Made by a program: the position numbers and the translations under genes
Notes under the pieces: generated by a model
What the model was told of the DNA's origin: nothing
Database searches by the model: none
The model's input: the letters and a program-made list of their open reading frames with translations, nothing else
Shown here: positions 33,711 to 40,402 of the stretch, piece after piece
How the letters are laid out: the number at the start of each line of letters is the position of its first letter
Position numbering within the stretch: position 1 is the first letter of the stretch
Origin: a virus
Direction: 5' to 3' (one strand)
Virus record (IMG/VR): IMGVR_UViG_3300022921_000024
Coordinates: 1 to 53,339 of that record
Length of the DNA stretch: 53,339 nt

Positions 33711-34101
33711 GGAGGTAGAACTTAAGTCCTTCAAGAGCTTCGTCAAGTCGCAACTTGAGCCTCTCGTTCTCCTCTTGCAATTCTAGGCACTGGCCTCTGG
33801 CTAGTGTTAGGTGTTTGGAGAGTTCAGCATTTTGCTGAACTAAATCGCTGTTCTTTGCAATCACATCCCTATGTTTCGCTCTTGCCTCATCTATCTTCCC
33901 AGATATAGAGGCTATGTCATCCAAACGAAACTTGTACTTGTAGGTGAATTCGGAGAGGCCAAGGTAGGCCTTCTCCAAATCTCCACGTAGAGGGCTGTTT
34001 TCTTTCGTTAGAGAGCGTAACACCCCTGCTAGAGTATCCAAGTATGCGTGAGCGACATTAAGGTCGTTAAACGCAAGGATTTCATATTCGTCCTTAACCA
34101 T
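33703..34101 (-). CDS. Coiled-coil protein, 132 aa
   Basis: From the ATG at 34101 the protein reads MVKDEYEILAFNDLNVAHAY. Then comes a helical body and a C-terminal coiled coil (about residues 75-125: RDVIAKNSDLVQQNAELSKH and following). An ATG at 34125 would overlap the upstream gene by 32 nt; I prefer 34101, with an 8-nt overlap. The stop codon lies inside the last CTATATAG repeat. No family is recognised; it may be an oligomeric scaffold or regulator. Confidence 0.6.
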   Translation of the reverse strand: MVKDEYEILAFNDLNVAHAYLDTLAGVLRSLTKENSPLRGDLEKAYLGLSEFTYKYKFRLDDIASISGKIDEARAKHRDVIAKNSDLVQQNAELSKHLTLARGQCLELQEENERLKLRLDEALEGLKFYLPI

Positions 34102-34351
34102 TGAACGAATAGGTCTCGCGGTCAAACACTACCTCCTTAATTGATTCCGGACGTACACTGCGGTATCCATCCTGCATATCAAAGAAGTTCCAGTTCTCGT
34201 TCTTCAGTGTGCTTACGCCACCCTTAACGAACTTGTGTACGCCAAAGCGCCCACGAAGGAAACGCTCCTCACCATCTTTCTTGATGAACCGTACAGAGAA
34301 GAACTGTCCGCTCTTCTGGATTTCTGATTTGAGTTGATTCAGGTTTTTCAT
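34094..34351 (-). CDS. Small beta-barrel (SH3-like) protein, 85 aa
   Basis: After a helical start (MKNLNQLKSEIQKSG) come four to five short strands: FFSVRFIKKDGEERFLRGRF, VHKFVKGG and WNFFDMQDGYRSVRPESIKE, ending VVFDRETYSFNG. The order FSVxFIKKDGxxR, GV-x-K-x-V-K-G-G, FD-x-x-x-GYRS-x-x-x-x-x-I is a known small early-gene family in Bacteroidota phages, usually described as SH3-like. Its function is unknown. It has a TAACTTAG box upstream with a leader of about 20 nt. Confidence 0.65.
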   Translation of the reverse strand: MKNLNQLKSEIQKSGQFFSVRFIKKDGEERFLRGRFGVHKFVKGGVSTLKNENWNFFDMQDGYRSVRPESIKEVVFDRETYSFNG

Positions 34352-34374
34352 AGTTCAGTTGTTTTTTGTTTTTG

Positions 34375-34382
34375 CTAAGTTA
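34375..34382 (-). promoter_or_regulatory. Leftward promoter-like box TAACTTAG
   Basis: It differs from TAnnTTTG at one fixed position (TAnnTTAG). The spacing to the ATG at 34351 matches the other promoters, and a sister box TAATTTAG lies before the 41-aa gene. Confidence 0.5.
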
Positions 34383-34429
34383 CAATCGGTTGGTAATCAG
34401 TTCAATCACCATTTTAGGTCAATAAATAT

Positions 34430-34555
34430 TTAAATTGTTTCATCCTGTAGGTCCAGCTGACCAAGGCAATGGTTTAGCTGCTGATTGAGGAACTCGTTCC
34501 GCTGTTCAAGTGATTCAATTCTGTATTGTAAATACTTAATTAAGTTGGCATCCAT
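34430..34555 (-). CDS. Small helical protein, 41 aa
   Basis: Reads MDANLIKYLQYRIESLEQRN and then EFLNQQLNHCLGQLDLQDET; a single leucine-zipper-like helix. The heptad pattern suggests a homodimer. It has its own promoter-like box 33 nt upstream. No family is recognised. Confidence 0.5.
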   Translation of the reverse strand: MDANLIKYLQYRIESLEQRNEFLNQQLNHCLGQLDLQDETI

Positions 34556-34718
34556 AGTTTCTAGTTTTTAAGTTGTTTTTGTTTCTTCTAAATTACAAAG
34601 GCCTGATAACCAAAGCGTAACCATTTTTAGTCAAGATATCTCAAAAATTATTCATTTTCCAAATCACAGAAAAAATATTTCAAAAATCAAAAGTCCAGGA
34701 TTTTTTTCCCTATTCGCG
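34556..34718. other. AT-rich spacer
   Basis: No gene is seen. It contains the TAATTTAG box at 34588 and then an A/T-rich stretch up to the GC-rich island. Together with the island it forms the second long gap of the early region. Confidence 0.4.
34588..34595 (-). promoter_or_regulatory. Leftward promoter-like box TAATTTAG
   Basis: Same form as the box at 34375 (TAAYTTAG), with a leader of about 29 nt before the ATG at 34555. Confidence 0.45.
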
Positions 34719-34916
34719 TTAAGCGCTCAAAAGCTTGTAGGCATATGCGCCCGGAGTGTGCAGGAAACAATGACACGTAGCGCCCGCGCTAGGCGTTTTA
34801 TGCTCTTGATGTACCATCCGCCACGTGCACGCGTGCAGGTGCGCACACGGGTACATATAGGGCAGAAATTGACCCGGGGAAATTCCCGGGCCTTTTTCTC
34901 TGTTTTTTTGGGTCAT
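34719..34916 (-). CDS. Doubtful ORF, 65 aa
   Basis: The frame starts ATG 4 nt after the stop of the 64-aa gene (MTQKNREKGPGISPGQFLPY) and runs through a GC-rich, hairpin-filled stretch. The composition is odd (many His, Cys and Pro; ACTWRMVHQEH), unlike neighbouring genes. Position favours an operon member, but composition and the strong plus-strand hairpins favour a non-coding or structured RNA region. I list it only because the start spacing is good. Confidence 0.25.
   Translation of the reverse strand: MTQKNREKGPGISPGQFLPYMYPCAHLHACTWRMVHQEHKTPSAGATCHCFLHTPGAYAYKLLSA
34725..34911 (+). ncRNA. Candidate structured RNA with rightward terminator
   Basis: A GC-rich island in AT-rich surroundings. 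Stems: TAGCG/CGCTA around 34780-34795, and ATGTACC(34809-34815) with GGTACAT(34850-34856) enclosing a GTGC/GCAC-rich region. A terminal hairpin CCCGGG(34873-34878)/CCCGGG(34885-34890) is followed by CCTTTTTCTCTGTTTTTTT on the plus strand. The T-tract gives plus orientation, opposite to the flanking genes. No clear promoter box was found, so a stand-alone RNA is only a hypothesis. Confidence 0.35.
34873..34911 (+). terminator. Plus-strand terminator opposing the leftward operon
   Basis: CCCGGG(34873-34878)/CCCGGG(34885-34890) with loop GAAATT is followed by a 19-nt T-rich tract. It cannot end leftward transcripts (no T-tract on that side). It would stop rightward or antisense transcription. 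Confidence 0.6.
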
Positions 34917-34919
34917 TTT

Positions 34920-35114
34920 TTAGATGAAATTTAAACCCATAACGTAGGAACGGACCCGGTCCAGACTGCCGTCAATTCGCCATACTTTGGCCCAGTTTTG
35001 AAACCCGTTTTCCCGCGTCATATATTCGGCTCGCCAGTGGTCCTGGGCTAACTGAATCAGGACCAATTTTTTGAGCGTATTCGGGGCCTCTTTATATCTT
35101 GATAAATTAGGCAT
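34920..35114 (-). CDS. Hypothetical protein, 64 aa
   Basis: Starts MPNLSRYKEAPNTLKKLVLI and ends SYVMGLNFI. It is mixed alpha/beta with HWRAEYMTRENGFQNWAKVW in the middle. It overlaps the end of the GP88-family gene by 8 nt, so it is coupled to it. No family is recognised. Confidence 0.55.
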   Translation of the reverse strand: MPNLSRYKEAPNTLKKLVLIQLAQDHWRAEYMTRENGFQNWAKVWRIDGSLDRVRSYVMGLNFI

Positions 35115-35886
35115 ATTTTAAGACGTTTTTAGGGGTTAAAACTGACGAAACAGCGGCCCGCGTTTCACTGATTACGAAGCCCGACCCATCGCGCTTTGCA
35201 TCACCTTTGGCCCGTAGACCTAGGACCACGCCCGAAAAATTCAGCATCTCAATGTCGGAAGCGTCCCCGTCTACCACCCGGAACCCGTGCCAATATTTCG
35301 GCAATTCCTTACCTGCGAAAACGGCGGCAACGTTTACGCCAATTTTTAGCAATTGGAGCGCTTGCGCTTCGTTATCCTCAGAACGTGAAAAGGTGACACA
35401 ATACCGGTGCCCTTGTGAGGTGACCCGGTCCCCTGCTTTTTGTGCGATTTTGGTATAATCGTAAAAAACCACATTTGGCGCTATTTCGTGCCGGTCTGTT
35501 AACATTTCCACTAGTTTGAGGTCGCTCGTCCCGTTCAAACGTATGGCAATGTTTTGCCCGGTTTTTTTGGCCTCTTTTTTGGCTGCCTTGTTTATTTCCT
35601 GCGCTAATTGCAAAAGGAAGCCGGCCCGGTCCCGTAGTAGGTATTCAGTCCTGTTAATTCTGGCCTGCTGGACGTTGTTAAAACGGCCCCGGCCTGCACT
35701 GAAAAGACACGCCGCCCGGCAGCCTTCAGATGACTTTGGGCAAAGGTTACGCCCGGCGCTGTTTTGGCTCGCAGGACTCAGGTACAAAATATACGTTTGA
35801 AGGCTGTTTTTTGCTGTTTTGGCATTGGTGTCACCTGCGCTCAATAATTTGGCAGGGGTTCCGGTGGCTTTGTAGGTAGTTAGCAT
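35107..35886 (-). CDS. GP88-family (DUF7227-like) protein, 259 aa
   Basis: Blocks along the protein are AGDTNAKTAKNSLQTYILYL, ASQNSAGRNLCPKSSEGCRA (cysteines in C-P-x-S-x-GC-x3-C spacing), AGRGRFNNVQQARINRTEYL and IAIRLNGTSDLKLVEML. After these come VVFYDYTKIAQKAG, YCVTFSRSEDN, VNVAAVFAGKELP and FRVVDGDASDIEML, then VVLGLRAKGDAK. This series (NAKTAKN, cysteine cluster, RLNGTSD, FYDYTK, TFSxSE, VVDGDxxD) defines a family first named after mycobacteriophage gp88 and spread by phages and plasmids. Its activity is unknown. The clustered cysteines could hold metal or an iron-sulphur centre, and the alternating strands suggest a barrel. It is early and leftward here. Confidence 0.8.
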   Translation of the reverse strand: MLTTYKATGTPAKLLSAGDTNAKTAKNSLQTYILYLSPASQNSAGRNLCPKSSEGCRAACLFSAGRGRFNNVQQARINRTEYLLRDRAGFLLQLAQEINKAAKKEAKKTGQNIAIRLNGTSDLKLVEMLTDRHEIAPNVVFYDYTKIAQKAGDRVTSQGHRYCVTFSRSEDNEAQALQLLKIGVNVAAVFAGKELPKYWHGFRVVDGDASDIEMLNFSGVVLGLRAKGDAKRDGSGFVISETRAAVSSVLTPKNVLKYA

Positions 35887-35914
35887 TTTTTAAGTTTTAA
35901 GGGGTTTAAAATTA

Positions 35915-36061
35915 TCAGAGAAGGAAAGACCCGACCCAGCCGAAAAAGTGTACCACAATTGAAGCGAAGGCCATAAATAAGACCCCTGCAAGGGTGAGAA
36001 CGAAGGAGCCGGCAATTATTACCGCCCCCTTCTTTATTTGTTTTTTTGCTTCTGTTTTCAT
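35915..36061 (-). CDS. Small membrane protein, 48 aa
   Basis: A basic start MKTEAKKQIKKG precedes a long hydrophobic helix AVIIAGSFVLTLAGVLFMAF, continuing to a second short one (ASIVVHFFGWVGSFLL). Its ATG overlaps the upstream stop (ATGA). It may be an early inner-membrane peptide; no function is known. Confidence 0.55.
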   Translation of the reverse strand: MKTEAKKQIKKGAVIIAGSFVLTLAGVLFMAFASIVVHFFGWVGSFLL

Positions 36062-36297
36062 TGCTCAAAAAAATTAGATATAATATTTTCCTCAATTGCG
36101 GCCCGCAGGCCATCGGGTAAGCTTAATTCGTGCCCGTTTACCAATAGGCGGAACGGCTCTAAGGTATCAATGTAGGCGAATTCCCGCGTCATATGCTCGG
36201 CCCCTTCAATGCCTCGGCGCTGGGCGTACACCCCTTCTATAGATACCTGAATTCCTAGGCGCTCAGGGTCGCACCCTTCTAAATAAATCTCTTGCAT
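36058..36297 (-). CDS. Hypothetical protein, 79 aa
   Basis: Starts MQEIYLEGCDPERLGIQVSI. The middle EGAEHMTREFAYIDTLEPFR leads to LLVNGHELSLPDGLRAAIEE. The ATG at 36297 overlaps the upstream stop (TAATG), which decides it over a TTG three codons earlier. The order (REFAYIDTL, NGHEL) suggests a small mixed alpha/beta domain. No family is recognised. Confidence 0.55.
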   Translation of the reverse strand: MQEIYLEGCDPERLGIQVSIEGVYAQRRGIEGAEHMTREFAYIDTLEPFRLLVNGHELSLPDGLRAAIEENIISNFFEQ

Positions 36298-36428
36298 TAT
36301 TTCCAAAGGTTTAAAGGGTTAACGTTGTGGGCGCTGTTGTCCTGGGCTTGTTGTGCTTCTAATATTTGGCGAAGCGTTGGAGCCGTCAAGGGCTCTGTTG
36401 TGGCTCTCAGTATTTCTTTGAGGTTCAT
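36297..36428 (-). CDS. Small helical protein, first gene of the leftward early region, 43 aa
   Basis: Reads MNLKEILRATTEPLTAPTLR, then QILEAQQAQDNSAHNVNPLN and LWK. The frame continues 5' of this ATG, but the promoter box at 36458-36465 lies there. The predicted leader (about 26 nt, ending AACCCAAAAG) fits the other genes. It is the first early gene, so it is expected to be transcribed first, but no motif shows its role. Confidence 0.55.
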   Translation of the reverse strand: MNLKEILRATTEPLTAPTLRQILEAQQAQDNSAHNVNPLNLWK

Positions 36429-36457
36429 CTTTTGGGTTTGTTTTGGTTTAACTGGGC

Positions 36458-36465
36458 CAAATGTA
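36458..36465 (-). promoter_or_regulatory. Leftward early promoter -7 box TACATTTG
   Basis: Plus-strand CAAATGTA is an exact minus-strand TAnnTTTG. A TTG about 21 nt upstream fits the -33 element. This is the first promoter of the leftward early region and faces away from repeat cluster 2. Confidence 0.75.
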
Positions 36466-36708
36466 TACACAGACCACGCCCCCCCACAAGTCCCCGGTTC
36501 ACTTTGACTAATTCCGTGCACTATGTGACCAATAAAGCATAATTTCCACCCACTAGGCGCCCAGTACGGACCAAAAGTTGACCAAAAAAGGTATGACCGG
36601 AAATTGAAACCGCAGAAAGGTGGGTAAGCCACTCTGAGCGCGGGGAACTGGCTTTTGGGGAATGACAATTGTGTTCTAACATTGATGTTGTAACATATAT
36701 TCTCCATA

Positions 36709-36851
36709 CTGTATAGTATTTTGTAGATACTATATAGTGTATACTATATAGGGTATACTATATAGTATATATACTATATAGGGGTTTCTCTATATATAGA
36801 GCAATACCCTATATGGGTATTGCTAATACTATATAGGGTGCCCTATATAGT
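36709..36851. repeat. CTATATAG palindrome cluster 2 with hairpins (origin candidate)
   Basis: Exact CTATATAG copies start at 36730, 36744, 36758, 36774, 36829 and 36843, at 14-16 nt steps except for one 55-nt gap. That gap is filled by CTCTATATATAGAG (36788-36801, a 14-bp palindrome) and a hairpin GCAATACCC(36801-36809)/GGGTATTGC(36815-36823). A degenerate CTGTATAG lies at 36709. The last two copies form an inverted repeat with 11-bp arms ACTATATAGGG/CCCTATATAGT (36828-36838 and 36841-36851). Iteron-like spacing, AT-richness and the hairpin fit a replication origin or a master operator. Confidence 0.8.
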
Positions 36852-36919
36852 ACTGTCCCCATATATGTGTTCAGTTTATGGGAAGTGAAGCATTTAGATG
36901 AATGCTCATTCATTTGTTG

Positions 36920-36927
36920 TATATTTG
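36920..36927 (+). promoter_or_regulatory. Rightward promoter -7 box TATATTTG, near-leaderless
   Basis: An exact TAnnTTTG match ending 3 nt before the ATG at 36931, so the predicted start falls on the A of that ATG. It is the only exact box I found for the whole 36.9-53.3 kb operon. Confidence 0.55.
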
Positions 36928-36930
36928 GAT

Positions 36931-37212
36931 ATGAGCTTTGAAGAGTTGTTACTAGAGTTGCTGAAGACGTCCTTTCCCAAGGGTCCCTTGAAGTCTGAGA
37001 TGTTCAAGAAGCACAATGAGCTGGTAGGCAAGAGTGTCTACATCAAGAAGGCAGAGAGTGAGTACACGATGTGCGGAAGTTGCATTATGCGTGTCAAGAG
37101 CAATCTGTTCAAATACTACCACCACGAGTACGAGCCTAAGTTTGACTCGTTGGTGTTTATGGACAAGTATGTCTTAGATAAGCGTCCAGTGTATGGGGTC
37201 AATAAGAAATAA
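36931..37212 (+). CDS. Hypothetical protein ahead of terminase, 93 aa
   Basis: From the ATG at 36931 it reads MSFEELLLELLKTSFPKGPL, then KHNELVGKSVYIKKAESEYT, a CGSC pair and RPVYGVNKK at the end. An in-frame ATG at 36898 exists, but the promoter box lies between the two, so 36931 is preferred (leaderless). The protein is basic, mixed alpha/beta, and overlaps TerS by 20 nt. No family is recognised; DNA binding near the packaging genes is possible. Confidence 0.55.
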   Translation: MSFEELLLELLKTSFPKGPLKSEMFKKHNELVGKSVYIKKAESEYTMCGSCIMRVKSNLFKYYHHEYEPKFDSLVFMDKYVLDKRPVYGVNKK

Positions 37213-37651
37213 GGATGGTGTGGTCGTAAGAGGAATGGGTGCAGAACTCACCCCTATGCAGGAAGAGTTCTTGAACCGTATCCGCGAAGAGGGCATCAAC
37301 AACCAAGGCAAGATTGCCAAGGAACTTAACTACACGAGCTACTATCGTGATAAGTCAAACTACGGTACGGCCTTCCACTTAGCCCTGAGAGACGTTGTAA
37401 GGCTCTCTGAGGAACGAATAGAGGTGGCAAAGGGGAGTAACCTAGACTTACTCGTAAAGATGCGTGACGAGGCATTTTTGAACGGTGACACCAAGACGGC
37501 CCTTGAGACCATTAAGATTATAAATGATATGCAGGGCTACAAGGCACCCGTTAAGGTCCAGCAAACGAAGATTGATGTGAAGGCTACCATTGACCTCACC
37601 AAACAACCTGACGAAGACGAGGGCTTCATAGATATAGATTATGAAGATTAA
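37193..37651 (+). CDS. Terminase small subunit, 152 aa
   Basis: An N-terminal helix-turn-helix region (LTPMQEEFLNRIREEGINNQ, then GKIAKELNYTSYYRDKSNYG) is followed by an oligomerisation helix (LDLLVKMRDEAFLNGDTKTA). The C-terminal segment is GYKAPVKVQQTKIDVKATID and an acidic tail. The AP-K-x-x-x-T-K-I-D-V tail is typical of small terminases, which bind the packaging site and stimulate the large subunit. It overlaps TerL by 11 nt. An internal ATG at 37235 is an alternative start. Confidence 0.8.
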   Translation: MGSIRNKDGVVVRGMGAELTPMQEEFLNRIREEGINNQGKIAKELNYTSYYRDKSNYGTAFHLALRDVVRLSEERIEVAKGSNLDLLVKMRDEAFLNGDTKTALETIKIINDMQGYKAPVKVQQTKIDVKATIDLTKQPDEDEGFIDIDYED

Positions 37652-38894
37652 CTTATACAATCCCAGCAAACCGCAAAGGGATTTCCTAAAGGTCATCCAC
37701 GATGACAAGCCTTTTGTTACACTTATTGTTGCAGGGCGACAGACAGGCAAGACCTTTATGATGATGAACGACGCAGTAATGCGTGGTCTCAATAAACCCC
37801 GCACTAGGATGTTCTGGGTAAGTCCTATTCAGGACCAAGCCAATAAGGTTATGAAGGACATAGAAGCTGCCTTTATCAATCACCAAGACGTATTCCAGCA
37901 ACTTGTCAAACGCTTTGACAGGAAGAACAATGAGATGTACTTCCATAACGGGAGCTTTGTGAAGTTCCGCTCTGCGGACTCTGGCGACAACCTTCGTGGT
38001 GCGACATTAGACTTTATCTACATTGACGAGGCGGCCTTTATGAAAATTGACTTCATTAACGAGGTTTTGCTTCCTATGGTCACTCGTACCAGCGGGCGGG
38101 TGGTAATGTCTAGTACGTTCAATGGTAAGAACTGGTATTGGGAGTGGTATCAGCGAGGGTTGGTACCTGAGAACAAGGAAGACATCATTTCCATCAAACG
38201 AACCTATCTGGACCTTGACGACCCAGAGGTATCAAAGACGGTATTGGGGATTAAGAAGAATATGACCAAGGCGCAGTTTGACCAAGAGTTCCTCTGTCGT
38301 CCTGTGAGCGCCGATGCGCTCTTCAGCAACATTGAAGATGCTGTCTTCAAGCACCCAAACACCGAAGAATACGAAAGGATTTATATCGGGATGGATATTG
38401 GTGTCGCGCAAGACTATACGGTACTCACCGCTATGAACGAGCGCTACGAGGTGGTTGACATAGACCGTTTCCACTATAAGGAGGATGGTTTAACTTCGGA
38501 AACCTTCAAGCAGCGCATCAAAGACTTCTACTTCAAGCACGACAACAAGCTCGCCGCTGCCTACTTTGAATTAAACAACAACGACCTCCTGTTTGAGGAG
38601 ATAACGGATGACGATAACGTCTACAAGATTATCCCCTTCCAAACAACTGCCCAATCTAAGCCTGAGATTATCAGAAACCTCATCAAGTTGTTTGAGGACA
38701 AGATTATTAAGATACCTGACTACGATGAGCTGGTGAAGGAGTTGTACGACTTCAAAAGCAAGCGTAATCCAATCACCGGAAACTTGCAGTTCAGCAACAC
38801 TGAAGGCAAGCACGACGATATGGTTATGAGTTTAGCCATTTGCGCTTATTGCGCAAGGGAGGAGCAGGATGGTGGCGTAACGATGTTCTTATGA
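37641..38894 (+). CDS. Terminase large subunit (TerL), 417 aa
   Basis: The packaging motor has all expected motifs. Walker A is AGRQTGKT (residues 31-38), Walker B LDFIYIDE (123-130, catalytic E130), and the coupling motif SST is at 157-159. The RNase H-like nuclease has D252 in YIGMDIGVAQDYT, a middle acidic ELNNNDLLFEE, and a final D392/D393 in KHDDMVMS. Its length is normal for a single-chain TerL. This is the only TerL in the window, although two head modules are present. It overlaps the next gene by 4 nt (ATGA). Confidence 0.95.
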   Translation: MKINLYNPSKPQRDFLKVIHDDKPFVTLIVAGRQTGKTFMMMNDAVMRGLNKPRTRMFWVSPIQDQANKVMKDIEAAFINHQDVFQQLVKRFDRKNNEMYFHNGSFVKFRSADSGDNLRGATLDFIYIDEAAFMKIDFINEVLLPMVTRTSGRVVMSSTFNGKNWYWEWYQRGLVPENKEDIISIKRTYLDLDDPEVSKTVLGIKKNMTKAQFDQEFLCRPVSADALFSNIEDAVFKHPNTEEYERIYIGMDIGVAQDYTVLTAMNERYEVVDIDRFHYKEDGLTSETFKQRIKDFYFKHDNKLAAAYFELNNNDLLFEEITDDDNVYKIIPFQTTAQSKPEIIRNLIKLFEDKIIKIPDYDELVKELYDFKSKRNPITGNLQFSNTEGKHDDMVMSLAICAYCAREEQDGGVTMFL

Positions 38895-39619
38895 GGCTAA
38901 GAACCCATATAAAACTTTTTAATGCCATTTCAGACGGAGAGTACGATGACTCTCTGGAGGTATTCTCTGTAAAAGAGCGGCTTGAGATAATAATAGCAAA
39001 GGATAAGATATATCCATTGCCAAAGGCTCCGGAACAAGAAAGGGTAAGGTCTATGTCCGAGAAGTACAACCTTTACACGAACATACTTCATATGAGCCTC
39101 GGTCAGTTTATTATGCTTGAGTCAGAGCTAAAGGCGGAGAATAAGCGTGACGAAATAATAGCATCATTAGTCATACGGCCAAAAGATGAAACAGATTATG
39201 ACAACCAAGACCAAGAAAGGGAAGAGGATATCGTTAACGCATTGCTTGATGAGGACATAAGAGATGTTCATTCCGTAATTAGCGCTATGATGCTAAATAG
39301 GGAATTCACTCTCTTCACAAAGTTTAGTGGCGTCCTATACAACCGCTACGAAAAAGAAGACGAGGAGGAGGAGGAGGAGGAGAATGAAGGCGGAAAGAAT
39401 AAAGAATCCATCGGCGAGGACCAGTTTAGGAGTCAGTGGTTCTGGTATAGCATAGTCAGACAGCTCGCACAAGAGGATATAAGGCGATTTAACGACATTT
39501 ATGACCTTAAGATGAGTGTGGTTATGGTAGAGCTTTCGTTCCTCTCTCAGAGGTCAATTTTAGATGAGGCAAGAATGCGAGCTGAGGAGGCTCGTCAGAA
39601 GGCACTCTATAGAAGGTAA
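38891..39619 (+). CDS. Hypothetical protein, 242 aa
   Basis: From the ATG overlapping the TerL stop it reads MRLRTHIKLFNAISDGEYDD. A mostly helical protein follows, with a Glu-rich stretch (EEDEEEEEEEN, about residues 156-168) and a helical C-terminus (DEARMRAEEARQKALYRR). An upstream in-frame ATG at 38840 would bury 51 nt in TerL and adds a basic leader unlike the rest. The pattern suggests a tail-assembly or portal-adjacent structural protein, but no family is recognised. Confidence 0.55.
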   Translation: MRLRTHIKLFNAISDGEYDDSLEVFSVKERLEIIIAKDKIYPLPKAPEQERVRSMSEKYNLYTNILHMSLGQFIMLESELKAENKRDEIIASLVIRPKDETDYDNQDQEREEDIVNALLDEDIRDVHSVISAMMLNREFTLFTKFSGVLYNRYEKEDEEEEEEENEGGKNKESIGEDQFRSQWFWYSIVRQLAQEDIRRFNDIYDLKMSVVMVELSFLSQRSILDEARMRAEEARQKALYRR

Positions 39620-39642
39620 TTTGTAAATTAAAAAAACAAAGT

Positions 39643-40392
39643 ATGAACAACCTGCTTCAACTTTACGACATTACTAGCCAGTTCGCAGAGCGCCACCGTA
39701 TGATTTCGGAGTTTGGCGTTCTTGGCTCTGAAGAAGAGATTGGTAGTGTTGAGTTTGAATATCGCAGTATGCAGTTGGTGGTTTCTAGCTCCAACATCTC
39801 TCGTGAGCTGAACAGACCCACTTTCCGGCTTAACTTCTCCCTTATCGTGATGGATAAGACTGTCGCTGGAGACCCTCGCGCTAGATTGCTTTCTACAGAA
39901 GAAAACATCTTTGTTATTGGTCAGTATCAAGATTACCTCCTACAGCAGGACAATGACGTGGAGTTTGAGGATGTTGAGGTTGTCAGCATTGACGACTCAG
40001 ACGATTATGTAATAACAGTCGCATACTGCGACTTTGGCGTCAACTTCTCCCGCAAGGGTTACACCAATGCTATTGCATTGCCAGTGGCTCCAGCAATTAC
40101 TGGAGTTCCCACAATCGGAGGGACCGTTGAAATAGGCGAGGTGCTTACTGCAACGGCGGCGTCAGCCACCGGAGTACCTATTCCTGTTACCGCTTGGCAG
40201 TGGCAGATTAGCGATGACGGTGAGACGGGATGGGCGAACGTCTCAGGTGAGACGAACAGCACATACACCATCGTAGAGGCAGATGCGTCCAAATACCTTC
40301 GGGTTGTTCAAACAGAAACTAATAGCGAAGCAACGGACACAGAGTACAGCGCATCAACAGTGCAAGTACCAGAACCCGTTGTTGAGCCTTAA
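39643..40392 (+). CDS. Tail completion-type protein with C-terminal Ig-like domain, 249 aa
   Basis: Residues 1-140 read like the short tail completion/terminator proteins of Bacteroidota siphoviruses: an N-terminal helix, then FRLNFSLIVMDKT, ENIFVIGQYQDYLL and AYCDFGVNFSRKG. Residues 145-240 form an Ig-like domain seen in many phage structural proteins: W-Q-W-Q-I-S-D-D-G, WANVSGETNSTYTIVEADAS, KYLRVVQTETNS. The Ig-like part probably decorates the tail or binds cell-surface glycans weakly. It is second in the tail block before the tape measure. Confidence 0.65.
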   Translation: MNNLLQLYDITSQFAERHRMISEFGVLGSEEEIGSVEFEYRSMQLVVSSSNISRELNRPTFRLNFSLIVMDKTVAGDPRARLLSTEENIFVIGQYQDYLLQQDNDVEFEDVEVVSIDDSDDYVITVAYCDFGVNFSRKGYTNAIALPVAPAITGVPTIGGTVEIGEVLTATAASATGVPIPVTAWQWQISDDGETGWANVSGETNSTYTIVEADASKYLRVVQTETNSEATDTEYSASTVQVPEPVVEP

Positions 40393-40402
40393 CATATAAA
40401 TT

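Larger units (their letters stand above)
36429..36930. other. Gene-free divergent control region (about 500 nt)
   Basis: It lies between the leftward early genes and the rightward terminase operon. It holds the leftward promoter (36458), an inverted repeat AATTTCC(36541-36547)/GGAAATT(36599-36605) with two GACCAAAA copies between, repeat cluster 2, and the rightward promoter-like box (36920). A minus-strand frame crosses part of it but has an implausible composition. Confidence 0.65.

Noticed and set aside
33510-33746. 78-aa minus-strand frame over the CTATATAG cluster
   Set aside because: Its translation (YIVYILYIVYTLYS) is just the repeat read as protein; it overlaps the DnaA-like gene start and the coiled-coil gene and has no leader.
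36429-36707. 5' extension of the 43-aa gene to a 136-aa frame
   Set aside because: The extra part crosses the TACATTTG promoter box and has a Trp/Pro/Phe-rich composition unlike any neighbour; the ATG at 36428 has a normal leader.
33594-36851. CRISPR array
   Set aside because: Repeat units are only 8 bp with spacers of 6-10 bp and no adaptation genes nearby; iteron or operator arrays fit better.
38840-38890. Earlier start of the gene after TerL
   Set aside because: It would overlap TerL by 55 nt; the ATG at 38891 makes the usual ATGA overlap with the TerL stop.
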